Shown here in pieces: positions 51,130-63,700 of a DNA stretch of 64,000 nt. A program made the position numbers and the translations under genes. The notes under the pieces were generated by a model. That model made no database searches. It was not told where the DNA came from and saw only the letters and a list, made by a program, of their open reading frames with translations. Source of the stretch: Euborellia annulipes (taxonomy: Eukaryota > Arthropoda > Insecta > Dermaptera > Anisolabididae); contig JAKCPI010005699.1 of assembly GCA_023213315.1 (NCBI GenBank), positions 62,001-126,000 of the forward strand, read 5' to 3'. Numbering within the stretch: position 1 is the stretch's first letter; each line of letters starts with the position of its first letter.

Positions 51130-53050
51130 TTAAAAAAAAATTCGGGCCTGTAGATTTATCCAATAATTTGGCAGAAAGTGAAGAAAGGTAGCCAGCATTA
51201 AAAGTGTTAATATACTTTTATTTATATCAGGAAGTAAATATATTTGCCTACACATTCTTTCGAGAAAAAATAATTACAGGTCTTGGTTCAAATAATTAAG
51301 TTTGATGTCTATCTAGTTATTAGTTTGTATGTTTTGGTTAATCAATATTTGAAGGATAAGTTTTATTTGGAAGCTTATTAAAGTATTTATTATTATTAAA
51401 TATCATGAGAATGAGAAAAATACATTTTAGTTTTTTTTTTTATTTATAAAATCACTATTATTGTACCGTTATTTTGATATTGATCTATTAAATAATCATT
51501 CAAACGGAATTTATTTTATTAGTAAAAAAATATTAAATTCAAATGCATATTACTTTTTATTAAAAACAAGTGGGAATAAATTTAAAAGAAAATGCAAAAT
51601 TAATTAATTAATATTCTATTTCATCTCTTTTGCTCAAGTAAAGCCGTAATAATAATTTTTTCAAATTATTATTATTTTTTTTTCATTTTAATAGTTCTTT
51701 ACTTATGCATAATACAGTAATAATATCATGATTTAAAGAGTTTAAAATTAATGGATATGTATTATTTACTGCAGTTATGATTTTTATGACGATCAAAATA
51801 ATATAATTAAAAATATTATGAATATAAAATACGTAAATACTATGAAGTAAACCTCGCTACGCCACTGTTTCCAAAGTGTTAAATTTTTTTACTTAAAGCT
51901 TAGAGTGAAAATTTTTAATTTATAAATGTTTATCTAAGGACAATGAAAGGTTTGAGGCCCTTGAGCCCCTCTTATATGCCACTGCCACCGAATTAATAAT
52001 GAGAGAAGAACTCCATTTTTTTTTCTAATAGTCAAGAATATATAAAAAGAAACAATGATGCTTCTAGAAAAAACTTGTACATTATAATACAATTTAAATT
52101 CAAGGATACATCTCAGGAAAACTATTTTATTAGCAAATCAATTAAATAACGTCAATAATATATTTCCTAATGATTGTTTTTTAATTAATCTTCCACGTTT
52201 TATAATCGGAGTTGTTAGATTTTCCTATTAAATAAAAAGATAATTGTGGTATAAGATAGGGTAGGAAATGTTTGCCAAGGGCCTTAACTCCTTAAATGAT
52301 TGAAGTCTGATTTGTTGCATTAATACATTAAATATGGTGGATTGATTCACGGTAGCGGAGGTGTTGCTTTGTCAAGGGAGTGATATCAAGGGTGGCTACA
52401 GCGGAGGGTGTAAAGAAGGCAATTACTCACACCACCCTCCCCGAGATTCGAAAGACTACAATGGATGACTTCAAATCATTGTTTCATTAATAGTGAGGAA
52501 AGAAGTAGACTCCAATCCCTCACCTTTTGGTTTATTAATTTATTGTATTAATATAATTTATTTTTATTTTTTTATTTATTAATGAATTTAACTAATAAAT
52601 AAAGATAAATATGAAAATGATATTTTTTTAATCAGAATGAAGATTTTAGAATTAATAGAATAATAATAATAAAGATTTATTATTTATTTATGTAAAAACA
52701 TATCCAAGGTCAAAGTTTTCACAATCATTCTATTCCTAACCCATATATCTCCATAAATCTCATACAACTCAAGAAACGATTAAACCTAGGGCCTATTTAG
52801 TTTTTAGCAAAAAGAAAAAAAAAGTATTTTAATACAAGAACACCCAATGAAGCCTACTTAGAGAAATTTTAAATTTTTAGGCTAAAATAAAATTTTTCAT
52901 CAAAAATTTCATATAATTTGAGTAATCACTTTACAAATTTTTAAAAATAATTAATGATATTTTGTTTGAAATAGGTGGTAGTTTCAGCATGAGACTAATG
53001 TGCTTTTTGTTTGTATTTTTGGTATCTTTGGTCTTTTTAGATAAATTGAA
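51130..53050. other. AT-rich intergenic DNA
   Basis: No gene seen. A short GC-richer stretch at 52330-52450 has no supported frame. Confidence 0.45.
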
Positions 53051-53053
53051 CGT

Positions 53054-53810
53054 GTTATGCACGAAGGAACCAAGCGCCATTAACCTAAATCTGAGATAAA
53101 GGTAGGGCCGGACGGTAAACCGGTTTACCGGTAAAAACCGGTAAAAATTTTTTACCGAAAACGCGGTAACGAACCTCTAATTCGATAAAAACCGGTTTTT
53201 TTTCGAAAGTCGGTAAAAACCTATTTTTTCGGGCGGTAAAAAATTTTGGTTCGGCGAGAAAAAAATGTTCCGCGGCGGCAAACCAAATTGTGGTTCCGCG
53301 GCGGCAAAAATTGGCTCTCTAAAAAAAGGTAAAATATTTTTCCGGCCGGGGAAAAATTTGTTCCGCGGGAAAAAAAATGTTTCGGCAAAAAATTGGCTCT
53401 CTAAAAAAAGGTAAAATGTTTTCCCGGACGGAGAAAAATTTTGGTTCTGCGGGAAAAAGAAAATGTTTCGGCAAAAAATTGGCTCTCTAAAAAAAAGGTA
53501 AAATATTTTTTCGGCCTGGGAAAAATTTTGGTTCCGCAAAAAAAAAATGTTCCGCGGCGGCAAACTTTGGTTCCGCGGGCGGTAAAAAATTTTTACCGAC
53601 TTTCGAGAAAAACCGGTTTTTTTTCATTATCGAGGTCGGTAATGAAAATCCATTACCGTCCAGCCCTAGATAAAGGGCATTTCATTTGCGCAATTATTAA
53701 ACAATGACTTTTTTTTTGATTTATAAAAAAGAAAGTGCACAGTGTAATAATGTTGTTATTTAAATTGATCTTTTTCCCTACAAGATGGCGGTCTTATCTC
53801 AATTTTGATG
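53054..53810. mobile_element. Palindromic MITE (GTTATGCACGAAGGAACC), occupied copy
   Basis: Left end GTTATGCACGAAGGAACCAA GCGCCATTAACC, right side GATGGCGGTCTTATCTCAAT. The hAT-like element at 53103 splits it. The uninterrupted relative is at 59579-59793. Confidence 0.75.
53103..53668. mobile_element. hAT-like element with CGGTAAACCGG arms, 8-bp TSD
   Basis: Ends TAGGGCCGGACGGTAAACCG and the complement of TTACCGTCCAGCCCTA. GATAAAGG duplicated exactly (53095-53102, 53669-53676), and single in the empty paralogue. The interior holds three ~85-bp tandem units with GGCTCTCTAAAAAAAGGTAA and GTTCCGCGG. Apparent ORFs reflect these repeats. Confidence 0.9.
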
Positions 53811-54329
53811 GAGAGACTCCTTCCTACAAGAGGCGAGATCTATTTTGTGCTACAGCCCAGAGGCTATCATATAAATTTATAAAATAATAAATTAGTATGA
53901 TATATTTAAAAAAATAATAATAATAATAATAGAAAGCGATTTGGCTCAATTATTTTATTACTTATAAATATGTTAAATAAAATAGTAACTTTCAAATGTT
54001 TTGATAAGAAATTTAGTTCCTTATATAGATTAAAGGTCAACTGATAGAGGGAATTCCACCTTATAAAAAATTTATTTATTATTCATTAATTAATTAAAGG
54101 TTTTTTAACATCTTTATGTAAGTAAGAAAATACGTTATTAGCAATATTTATTTATTTAATCATAGATATATCAAAGCTATTTGAATACGGGAGTGGTTTT
54201 TATACAAGAACGCAATTTTGTAGTGCTGGATATAACCAAAAACTCTGGTAAAGTACTGTAGATATTCTAGATTTTCGAATAATTCAAATACTTCTTTAAG
54301 TCTTCTCTAAGATGAGTTTCATTCTCATA

Positions 54330-54452
54330 GATAGCAAATTTGCGAGATATGTTTGTGCTTTGGATTGGGCAAAATTGCACCCCCTGGAGTCGAACCTGGA
54401 CCTCCACGCTTTCGCGGAGGGTGGACTACCTTTATCCTACGGCGCTGGCCCA
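54330..54452 (-). mobile_element. tRNA-like element, single copy
   Basis: Same unit as the inverted dimer at 32454: GGTCCAGGTTCGACTCCAGG on the minus strand. T-loop TTCGACT; the T-stem is slightly mispaired compared with the dimer. Preceded by GCAAATTTGCGAGATATGTT. Confidence 0.65.
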
Positions 54453-54459
54453 ATAAGCA

Positions 54460-56040
54460 CACGCCCCGCCTCCGCCTATTATAATAATGAAATTAAAATT
54501 TCATTGACTGGAGAATGATCTTAAAAACTGCATGCCATCTAACAAGCAAGATCTATTATTTTTTATTACAAATGCAAATAATTTTATTTTATGAATATCT
54601 TTTTATTTAATTACATAACTTCCTGGATTCCAATAGGAATTTGCAAAAGAGAATTTTTATAATTCACAAATCAGAAAAAAATGAATAAGTTAAAACAACG
54701 AGAAACCTTAGGATATGTCAATGTCAAGACCAGGATCGAGAGCGGAGGATTTGCTAGAAAGGCCTATGAAGCCTTGTCTATGCATTAACCCCTGGGGGGC
54801 CATCCAATTTACTAATCATTCCATCTAGGTCAGATTTTTCAAAATATTTCCTTGAACTAAACTTTTTTATTAATTATACAATATGATTAAATTTTTATTA
54901 TTTTTATTAAAATAATTTTTATAGAAAGTTGTAAACAAATATAAAACCTTGAGGGGAAATTAAAATATAGTGTATATATTAAAACTAACCCCGATTCAAG
55001 GCATTCATGCAGATTTAGTTATAATGTAGTCGCATACTAAATATATATAGGGACCAGGGGCGTAGCGAAGAGATTTTTTCAGGGGGGAAGAAGGCCAAAA
55101 ATGCCAACTAAATTTAATCAATTTGCCAACTGTACAATTCACATTCTTTTTCATCCTACATATATTAATTTATTAAAGGCTAAACCCGAGGGTTCCTAGT
55201 CGCTATATGACATGTTTGAACGTTAAGTCCCCTCCCCCTTCACTTTGATATTTTAATTTTAATAATCAACTAGCTTATCTATTTAATTAGATGTGAAGCA
55301 ACCGGCCCTAAGAGAGGCAGTTATCTTGCCATGATACGATGCAGTCCCCTTTCAACTGGTTCTGATGTTATCGAAAGTTTTTTTGATTTCCTTTAAATTG
55401 AGAAAAATATCTACCAGAGATATGATGGTGCGAGGAGGGTCCATCAAATGTTGGTTTTTACTCTCCCTTTACTTATGGGATATTTTAATGTGAAAAAAAT
55501 AAAAATTCAAGCAAATTAGAAATAGACTTTTTTATATGAATTTTATAGAAACATTTAGACAGACATTTTAACTGTAAAAGCAATAAACCTTTCACCCTTT
55601 CACATGAGAATTTTAAGCAAATATTTTGATATTTTGACAAGAATAAAAAATTTCTTCAACAGCTAGTAGGCCCTAATAGATCCTTGAATTGCGATTGTTT
55701 AAATATTTTGTTAAATAAAGCAAAATTATTATATACCGATACTGTATATGAATTGAAAAAAATTTCAAATCAAATTTGTTGAAAAGGTCAATGGTAAATG
55801 GCCTTGCACTAGACAAAATCGCTGTTTACATTCAGAAATAAGCTGTGTCATAAATACTTATATGCCAAAGGCGGAAGTCACAATTTATAAAGAGGTTTTC
55901 GCCCTTATTCCCTCCCTCTTTTTGGCCCTCAACTATACTAACTTGACAGAGATCTTACAGATTTCTTAATCCCCTATAAATAGAGGTCATGAACACCGCG
56001 GTGCTGGCTGTAGAGTTCAAATCTTTAAAAAATAATTTAC
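54460..56040. other. AT-rich intergenic DNA with one element end
   Basis: CAGGGGCGTAGCGAAG at 55066 looks like a hAT terminus, but no partner was found. Otherwise nothing supported. Confidence 0.4.
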
Positions 56041-56044
56041 TATA

Positions 56045-56460
56045 AATATTCGTATTTCGGACATATCTATCTATATAATTTTCCGTCCGTCCGTCTGTCT
56101 GTCTGTCACGCTCTATTTAGGTAACTTCTCGTTGGAATTTTGAAATAAAATTTTATATGCATAAAGAGAACCTTCTCGGGATTACAGGAAAATTATTTTC
56201 ATCCCGAAATTGCTATAACTCTTTGAGTTATTAATTCTTAAAGTTACGATTTCTCCCATAGGAAATGTATAGAGAAATATTTATGTATTCTTTTCATTTG
56301 TGTATTCCATTAATGTAAACAAATCCTCAAGCAGACACTGAATTGGAATGGAATAATAATAATTTTCTTTTCATAATTAAGAAGAAAAGGCGAAGGTCCG
56401 CCGCAGGCGGGCCCGAGCCAGCCGAGGGGGGTCCAGGGGGCGAAGCCTATTGATGTAGTT
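56045..56460. mobile_element. Possible Helitron-like non-autonomous element
   Basis: ATAATTTTCCGTCCGTCCGT CTGTCTGTCTGTCACGCTC, then AACTTCTCGTTGGAATTTTG and, near the far end, GGTCCGCCGCAGGCGGGCCC GAG ... GTCCAGGGGGCGAAGCC, a GC-rich hairpin. CCGTCTGTCTGTC-type tracts and such hairpins are often seen in Helentron/Helitron relatives. No Rep/helicase. Inference. Confidence 0.4.
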
Positions 56461-56461
56461 T

Positions 56462-56768
56462 TTCTCGATTTTCTCAATATTCGCTCCAACGATTTTGATT
56501 AAAATTCAATATTATTTTTAGATTCTCCTTAAAATGTATATTCTCATTTTGTTCTTGAAATCTTTTGAAACATACTTTACTGTTGTACTTTATAGGAAAG
56601 ATGGGAGAAATGGTTGTCCGGTTAACAATATATAAATATTTTTCTGTTAGACTTGAATTCAAATGAACCGGAATGTCGGAAACTAAATATGTGCGAACAC
56701 AAAAAAATCTGGTGTGACAAACACAGAAAGAAAGTTGTGTGCTGTGCGACCAGTCACACTTGATTTTC
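56462..56768 (-). repeat. Repeat family A copy (minus)
   Basis: TCGCTCCAACGATTTTGATT, AAAATGTATATTCTCATTTT, GGAAAGATGGGAGAAATGGT, GTCGGAAACTAAATATGTGC and the terminal palindrome ATCTGGTGTGACAAACACAG...GTGCTGTGCGACCAGTCACA. Confidence 0.7.
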
Positions 56769-57029
56769 CGAATATATATTACATAAATTAGACTATATTT
56801 AATTTCTTATTAAGGATACTAATTAATTTGAATAAATAAGCACTGAATCTAAATGGCATCAGATGCTGAAATAAACAAAAAAAAAAAAAAAAAAATCATA
56901 TTAAAGCTCAGTTTTGTTTTCTAATTTTATTGCTTCCAAGTTTACTTTATTTAGAAAGCGATAGAGAATGGTTATTTAGATAATTCTTGATAGAAAAGGT
57001 GGGTGGAGTACTTGAGTTTGAGATTGTTA

Positions 57030-57200
57030 AATTGCTAAGCGTCATAGTATGGAATGCAAGGTCCCTGGTTCGACTATTGGGGCGGCGGTGACAATAAAGT
57101 TGAAGTCAAATTCAAATACAATCAAAGCATAAGGTCAAGGCAAGGATCTTAATTGGATTAAAAAAATTCATTAAGGAAACTTTTGAAAAAAAAAAAAAAA
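57030..57200 (+). mobile_element. tRNA-derived SINE-like copy (family 3)
   Basis: B-box-like GGTCCCTGGTTCGACTATTG, then GTTGAAGTCAAATTCAAATA and a poly-A end. A related piece at 63573-63690 has A box TGGCGGAGTGG and GAAATTGAATTGAAGC. Confidence 0.45.
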
Positions 57201-58108
57201 AAAATATTTACATATTTCTCTTTTATTGAAATTTTATTATCTTATCTTAATAATCAAAAAAAAAAAAATTCGGAATATTAATTTATAAAAAAATTTTAAA
57301 ATTCTTCCGGAAAGTAAATGGATAAAGAATTTTGTTTACAGATTTATAGACTGATAAAATCCTCCTAAATTAATTTAATGGGCGGGTCGACCTTGAATTG
57401 TGTGGGTGAAAAACAATGCTCCAGAAAATACCCTGAAGGAATATCAAATCATTACGGTATTTATCTTTTATTATTATAATAATCTAGTGTCAATTTTAAC
57501 TCTACAGTGATTAACAAGACTTATGTATTTTTGTAATTTTGTTATGTACTTTGTATTGGAAAAGGTATGACCAAGATGTCAAAATAATAATAATAAAAAA
57601 AAAAAAACAAGACTCATAGACAGGTCTTTTCTCTAAAAACGGACGTTAAAATTTAACATCAACAAAGGGGTGTTAAAAAGTAATAACATCAGCGTTAAAA
57701 AATGCTATTCTCTAAACCAAGTTTTAACAGCGACGATAACATTTTATTTTTTAGCACCAGGTGTTAACGACTCATGAAGATAACTATGTTTTCTGCTTGT
57801 TCGTGTTTTTAGACTCCTCGATAAACTATAGCGCATGCGCATTACTAACTTGATTTGTTATTTTCAATCTAGTAGGCCTATCTGAAACACCAGCGTTAAG
57901 AAATACTATTCTCTAAACAAAGTTTTAACAGCGACGTTAAAATTTTGCTTTTATTCCAAAGCTGTCAAAATCATAACCTTACTTTTTAGGTTAAAGACGC
58001 CATTTTATGCATTAAATACGGCGTTAAAATATTAAAGGCACTCCCTAGACATGACATAAATTTTTAACACAATTGACTAAATGTTAAAGCTTAAAATTTA
58101 AAGTTTTT

Positions 58109-58355
58109 CACACTTTTTTTTTCTCATTCACACTCACACTTACACACACATTCACACTGTCTTTTCGGCAGCTCAGGCCATATAAGACATTTACGATAAC
58201 CGTTATTTATGAATTTATATATATTAGGGTCCAGGCATTTTTATTTAAGCCATCTGGTATCCAAATGGCTTAAATAAAATCATCGGACTGCCTGGGGTCC
58301 GCGACGTTTGGTATATGAGGTTAGCACGCTAACCTCTACACCACGCCCCGTGGGC
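58109..58355 (-). mobile_element. SINE family 1, near full length, 13-bp TSD
   Basis: Minus-oriented, T-run, CACACTTACACACACATTCA tail, GGACTGCCTGGGGTCCGCGA (altered B box), GGTTAGCACGCTAACCTCTA (A-box side) to GGGC. ATTTAAAGTTTTT duplicated at 58096-58108 and 58356-58368. Confidence 0.88.
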
Positions 58356-58393
58356 ATTTAAAGTTTTTGCTTATAGGAAGTGCTAAAATGAAT

Positions 58394-58580
58394 CAAGGGC
58401 GGATCCAGAGGTGTTTCTCGGGGGAGGGGGGGGGGTAATCTGGTGTGACTGGTCGCACAGCACACAATTTTTTAAATTTCGGTAATTTAAAGGCGCATTC
58501 TGTACTTGTTGGAAAAAAGTATTTTTTTTTTAAATCTCGGGGGGGGGTTACCCCTTTACCCCTCCTTGTATCCGCCCTTG
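58394..58580. mobile_element. hAT-like MITE (CAAGGGCGGATCC), 8-bp TSD
   Basis: Ends CAAGGGCGGATCCAGAGG and the complement of TTGTATCCGCCCTTG. AAATGAAT duplicated exactly (58386-58393, 58581-58588). The interior includes AATCTGGTGTGACTGGTCGC ACAGCACACAA. Confidence 0.9.
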
Positions 58581-59578
58581 AAATGAATTAACACTGTTTA
58601 AAGATGTTAAAATTTAACATTTTTGCTTAAAGAATAGACTTGAGAAATAGTTAAGTGTATGTCATTTATGTGGGATTTCAAAAAAAAAAATTGACCTTTG
58701 ACAAAGATAAAATTTTACGTTAATTTCACCTCCGAAATTTTTTTCTGCTTATATAAACCCAAATGAAACTTCTGAGCTAAAAGTTAAACCTTCTTATCTT
58801 TTCTACAGGTGTTAATTAGCTATCAAATAAACTATTAAAAAAATTCTCAAAGAACTTCTTAATCCTGATGATGATGATGATCAATCAAGACACTTTTGGC
58901 TGGATGATATTTTAACGAGGTATCATTAGATTTAATCTGTTATTATTAATAAGTATCAAATTATGTCACTTTTTTTTAAGTTTATAAAAAAGATGATCAG
59001 CTTAAATGATTAGAAAAAAAAAAAACTCAAAGTTGATGAATTCATTTAGTTAAAGAAAATTAATTTTTTTTTATATGGTAAACATGAGCACGGTAGCTTA
59101 AACAATACCAGCCAATTATAAATTAAGATGATTTTTAATATCCATAATTAATGAATAAATGAGGTTAATTATTAAACAAATCATATCGATAAAGAATGAA
59201 TAACTCTTGCATAAATAATGAAGAAGTTGATCGGGTTGTCTAAATAGAAGGGGTTTCTCATTATTATGTATGGGATTTTTTTAACATTCGGGGATTTTTA
59301 ATTTTAATTCTTGTTATTTACTTAAATGGGCAACCAAATTTATTATTCACATATTTGGTGAAGGACTTTTCTTGATTTATTATTTGATCCTACAAAAAAA
59401 AAAAGAAAGAATTTGTATAATTTCAATTAAATCTTATATGATAATTGGTTCAGAACATTATTTATTTTATAAAAAAAAAATTTAGATCTGGTCCGGTCAT
59501 ATTGAAATTAATTAATTTTAAAAAAAGACATTTCGAGCCATTAAGCGTCAGTTATAATAGAACATAAGTGAATTTTAA

Positions 59579-59793
59579 TCATGCATGAAGGAACCAAGCG
59601 CCATTAACCTACATCTGAGATAAAGGGCATTTAATTTGAAAGCCAATTACAATTACTTTTTTTTGTTTTATAAAAAAAAGTGCACAGAATAATAATGTTA
59701 TGATTTAAATAAAGAGGCAAATCTTTTTCTTTAAAAGATGGCGGTCTTATCTCAATTTGAATCATAGTGGCGCTTGGTTCTTTCGTGCATAAC
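59579..59793. mobile_element. Palindromic MITE, empty-site copy
   Basis: ATGCATGAAGGAACCAAGCG CCATTAACC and the complement of GTGGCGCTTGGTTCTTTCGT GCATAAC. It reads GAGATAAAGGGCATTTAATT without the hAT-like insertion seen at 53103. Confidence 0.8.
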
Positions 59794-59799
59794 ATCGTT

Positions 59800-62550
59800 C
59801 AATTAACAAGGTAGAAAAATGCATTAAAAATCCGAGATTGATCATCTAAAATTTTTCAGAGATTTTATGGACTTCCTTTTTGATGTAGCGTAACTAAAAA
59901 TCCAAAAATCTCAAAAATTCAGGGTGAAAAGTTTAGCTTTTTTTAAAACGACATTTAAACATTCACGATTGGTTATGAGCAGGTAATGCTTTTATCCTAT
60001 TTAATGAACCTCCTGTGGATGCTAATTCAGGGGTTTTCCAATAAGTGACCCCACCAATATGGCTGTAAGAGCCTTGGATCTATATTTCCACCAGCATCCT
60101 CTAATATTTTGATTTGAGAATCTGTCTTTAATTTTTAGAAAACTACGCCCCTGCCTCAAGATATGGAAATGAGCCTTGCTTGTAAAATAATGATTTCAAG
60201 TTTTGTTTAATCTATTTTATATTACAGACCAGTAAAAAACGTGACATGTTTTTGGTTGCCCATTAGTAACAAATGAAAAATTGTAATATTTCTTTAAAAT
60301 AATTATAACGTAGATCACAGCTAGAACAAGGACATTAAGATGAAGTTTTATGATTTTTATATGACGTCATTTTGTTTCATTGAATTTTAATTTTATTTGC
60401 GAATTGCTAGCTTACTCTAAATTTCATATAATTGAAAATTTTTTGGAGAAAAGTTGAAGAGATGCCTACACAGAGAGCTTCGCCAGTGTAAAAACTAAAA
60501 CGAAAGGAGGGGGAAGGAATTAATGCCACTTTGAAGCTACATATATAGAGATATAAAGTAACCCTTAAGTATGGAAAAATCTTTTATGATCCTTATGCTG
60601 AGTTAAGACTTGCATCGAAAAAAAAAAATTCAAAAATATATGTTAGTAAGATAAGTCCAAGATAATCTTTTATTAGCCTAATTAAAGATCTTATTAAACG
60701 GCCTTGTCAAATACTGCTCTTATTGCCAGAAATGAACAAATATATTAATAATTTTAATTAATAAATTCAAATTGCAAATTTTATTAGATTATAATAAAAA
60801 AAAAAATTCCTTATTAGTAAAGACCGGATTTTAAGCAAATTCGTAATTCGTATTTCCGATGCTCTATTTCTCGGACAGACTCTGGTTGGAAGGTGAGTAT
60901 TTTATAAATTACACAGGAATTTATTATCAGAGGTTTTTATTATTATAGTTGTTGGCCAAATTATCCATCGTTTCTGCTTTGCCAGCCTTCATCAGAACCT
61001 TAAAATACATAATTCATTTTTATTAGGGGGGGGGGGGGGTAATTACTACCTTTACCCCCCCCCCCCACATCCGCATTGGTATGAGTAGGACTTTTTTGCT
61101 AAAAAAAGTTGCTTATGAGATGCTTTTTTTTAATTTTATGCTCATTGAACAACTTTTTGATTCAAGATTTTTATGCTTTTCTAAGCACTTTTTTCTAAAT
61201 TTTTATGCTTTTTTGTCCGGTCTTTACGTATTAGTATAAAAGAGACTAGTTATTTGATAGTCTATTACATCATAAGAAAAGTTCATATAATTTACGGAAA
61301 AAGAAGAATCCGCTGTTTATCAATGACAATTCCAAGGATGGCAAGTTTTGAATCAAAATGGATGCATTTGTTAAGGGTCAGGGTCCTTCATGGTGGGCGT
61401 ACGACGTCACCTTCCTAGACCGGTCACGACTTCTAGCCATCAGAACTTATCTCTAGACTACCTTGTCAATTCCTTCACTTCACTATGCGGAATTGTTCTA
61501 TTATAATATATATGAAGGAGGAAGGGAACCCTTTTTATTTATTTATTTATACGTGTATTATTTGCAAACTACTCAACAAACCTGCTTAGGGAGTTACTAT
61601 TGGAAAACTTTTTTATTAGCCAATCTTTTATTTTGAATTATATCATATTATAAAAGTTATATAAAAGAATTGATATGAAACAGTAAGACAAAAGATATTA
61701 AGATCCGGAATCTGTAGATAAATAATCAAGAAAATTTTGAATCTTTTTCTTGACATTTAGATCTTGATTAAAAAAATAAATTATTGATTATGTGGGATTA
61801 AATAGACCTACATTACATGAAAATTTGTCATAAATATGAAGGCTTTAAGAAAAAGAATACAGGGATATTTAAAATAGATTATATATTTGAAATTTAAAGT
61901 TTTAATTAGTTCGGTATTTTTCTTTAGTAAAAAATTGCAGCATTTGTTTTTACAAGATTCATTAAAAAAATACTTTGAGGTCAGATACTGTGTGGCGGTT
62001 TTATAAATATAATTAGATGTAGATTCCTTAACTGCTATATACTTCGAAACAAAATTTTGACTTTTTATTTATAGGAAATTTATTTAAATCAGATACATAT
62101 ATTTTATACAAGAATACGCGAGATAATTCAGGAGGTGATTATATTGGTCAAAATAAAGAAAAAAGTTTGTATAAACATTTTTCGAGAAACGCTTATTTCA
62201 CTAGATATTTTGTTCTTTACTAAATAATTATGGAACTGCTTGGCCGACTGAATTGAATTTTTGCATGGAACTCATTAATGTAAAATTTCAGTTTAAGAAA
62301 AAAAATTAAATCAATCGATCATACCGTTTCAGAGATATATAGGCCTACACTATTACTTAATGAAAAAATGGCGGATATCTGGTGTAAGAAGCCAATGTTT
62401 TTTAAATTTTTACCAATAAAATCACTCCCTGGATTATTTTCACACAATAAAAAATTTTTAAATTGTAGATTCAGGGATGTCATTTAAGGGGGAACACGGT
62501 GGTATTCCTTCCCCCAGGCTTAAAACTTGCCCACCAAGGCGGGCAATTGA
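59800..62550. other. AT-rich intergenic DNA
   Basis: G/C homopolymer tract at 61025-61070. No supported gene; scattered A/T runs. Confidence 0.45.
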
Positions 62551-62579
62551 TCAGAAGCAAGCAAACGAGTCCAGAGAGA

Positions 62580-63115
62580 GTATTTAAAACATAATTGATT
62601 TGTGAATTTTAATTAAAATTGTTAGTCAATACAGGAGACGTAAGAAATACAGTAGTTAGTGCCAACTTTGAGAAAATTCGAATGAGAAAATTACATTTAT
62701 AAAGTACTAATATTCTTTGGCCGAGTTTTTTCAAAAATTTTGTGCAGCTTGCCAGAAGGGTAGCTAAACTTCAAATTTCAATCTTCTCAATTTCCTTTGA
62801 AATTTTTCGATAAAAAAACTAAAATTCACCAAAAATAGAAAAGGTATTTTTCATATCAATTTTAGATAAACATTGGATAGAAACTGTAAAAGTAATAAAA
62901 TCTGTTTCATGAGAATTTTACTTTTTTTATCAATAAGAAATTTCAAAAAATGTGGGTTAATAAGATAATTCCAGAACGGCAAAACTCTCGTAAATCAGTA
63001 TACTTTAATCTAGGTACCCATATTGCTTTTGTCTCGAAGCTTTTCTGTTAAATCAGCCAATTAGTACTAGTACTTTACTGGTGTATTTTTTTAGTTTTTC
63101 TTCATGGGGTTATAC
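62580..63115. repeat. Repeat family A fragments
   Basis: AACATAATTGATTTGTGAAT TTTAATTAAAATTG, AAAGTACTAATATTCTTTGG CCGAGTTTTTTCA, and at 63060-63110 a reversed piece (AGTACTAGTACTTTACTGGT). Confidence 0.5.
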
Positions 63116-63564
63116 CTTCGATTGACTAGTAGATAATATAATTATGTTTGCCCCCCCCCCCCAACCCCAACCTTGTAAATATTGTTATAAATGTATAGAA
63201 TAGATACTAAATAGTGACAAATGCTGTTTGAAAATATACCGTACTACTAAATGCAATTAATATAAGATCAAGGCTCCTCAAATCTCTCTCAAAGGAATCC
63301 AATGGGACATGGGTCAGAGATCAAACTTTCAGGTTTCGATGTAATTAACTTTAGAAGGCTGACTCCCAGTAAATAAATATTTTAGCCTATTGGTTTGCTG
63401 AAAGTATTTTTTAATTATAAAATTAAAAAAGATCTCTCCTGTTTTATTATTATTAATCTAATTATCAAGAATCCATAAAGTGTTGGCTAGAGCGCTTTTT
63501 CTGGGTCGATTTTGAGGAATTTTTAACTTTGCCCAAATTTGTAATTTTATATGTAGCTATATAT

Positions 63565-63700
63565 GTATGCTGAGGGATGGCGGAGTGGCCTTACCCTGAA
63601 AAAAAAGCCCATCAACCATAGCTTGGGCAGGTAAAGTTAATGTAATCGTAAAAAAATTGAAATTGAATTGAAGCTGCCAAATGCGTTTTGAGGTCCCCTG
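63565..63700 (+). mobile_element. tRNA-like SINE fragment
   Basis: A box TGGCGGAGTGG matches the Pol III consensus, followed by AAAAAGCCCATCAACCATAG and AATTGAAATTGAATTGAAGC. No B box found. Confidence 0.4.

Larger units (their letters stand above)
57628..58645. mobile_element. GTTAAAA-repeat TIR element hosting two insertions
   Basis: Left TTTTCTCTAAAAACGGACGT TAAAATTTAACATC and right GATGTTAAAATTTAACATTT TTGCTTAAAGAATAGAC are inverted. A ~46-bp direct repeat (CAGCGTTAAAAAATGCTATT CTCTAAAC...) occurs at 57691 and 57892. SINE 1 and a hAT-like MITE are nested inside. Confidence 0.7.

Noticed and set aside
53177..53707. 128- and 88-codon frames
   Set aside because: Open only because of the tandem units in the hAT-like element.
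55066..55081. hAT terminus CAGGGGCGTAGCGAAG
   Set aside because: No inverted partner or 8-bp duplication within reach. A complement-like ACTACGCCCCTG at 60145 is 5 kb away and unflanked.
58840..58920. Peptide-like KELLNPDDDDDQSRHFWLDD before a GTATCA donor-like site
   Set aside because: All three frames from the nearest acceptor contain stops, there is no start codon in frame, and the context is AT-rich. Probably chance.
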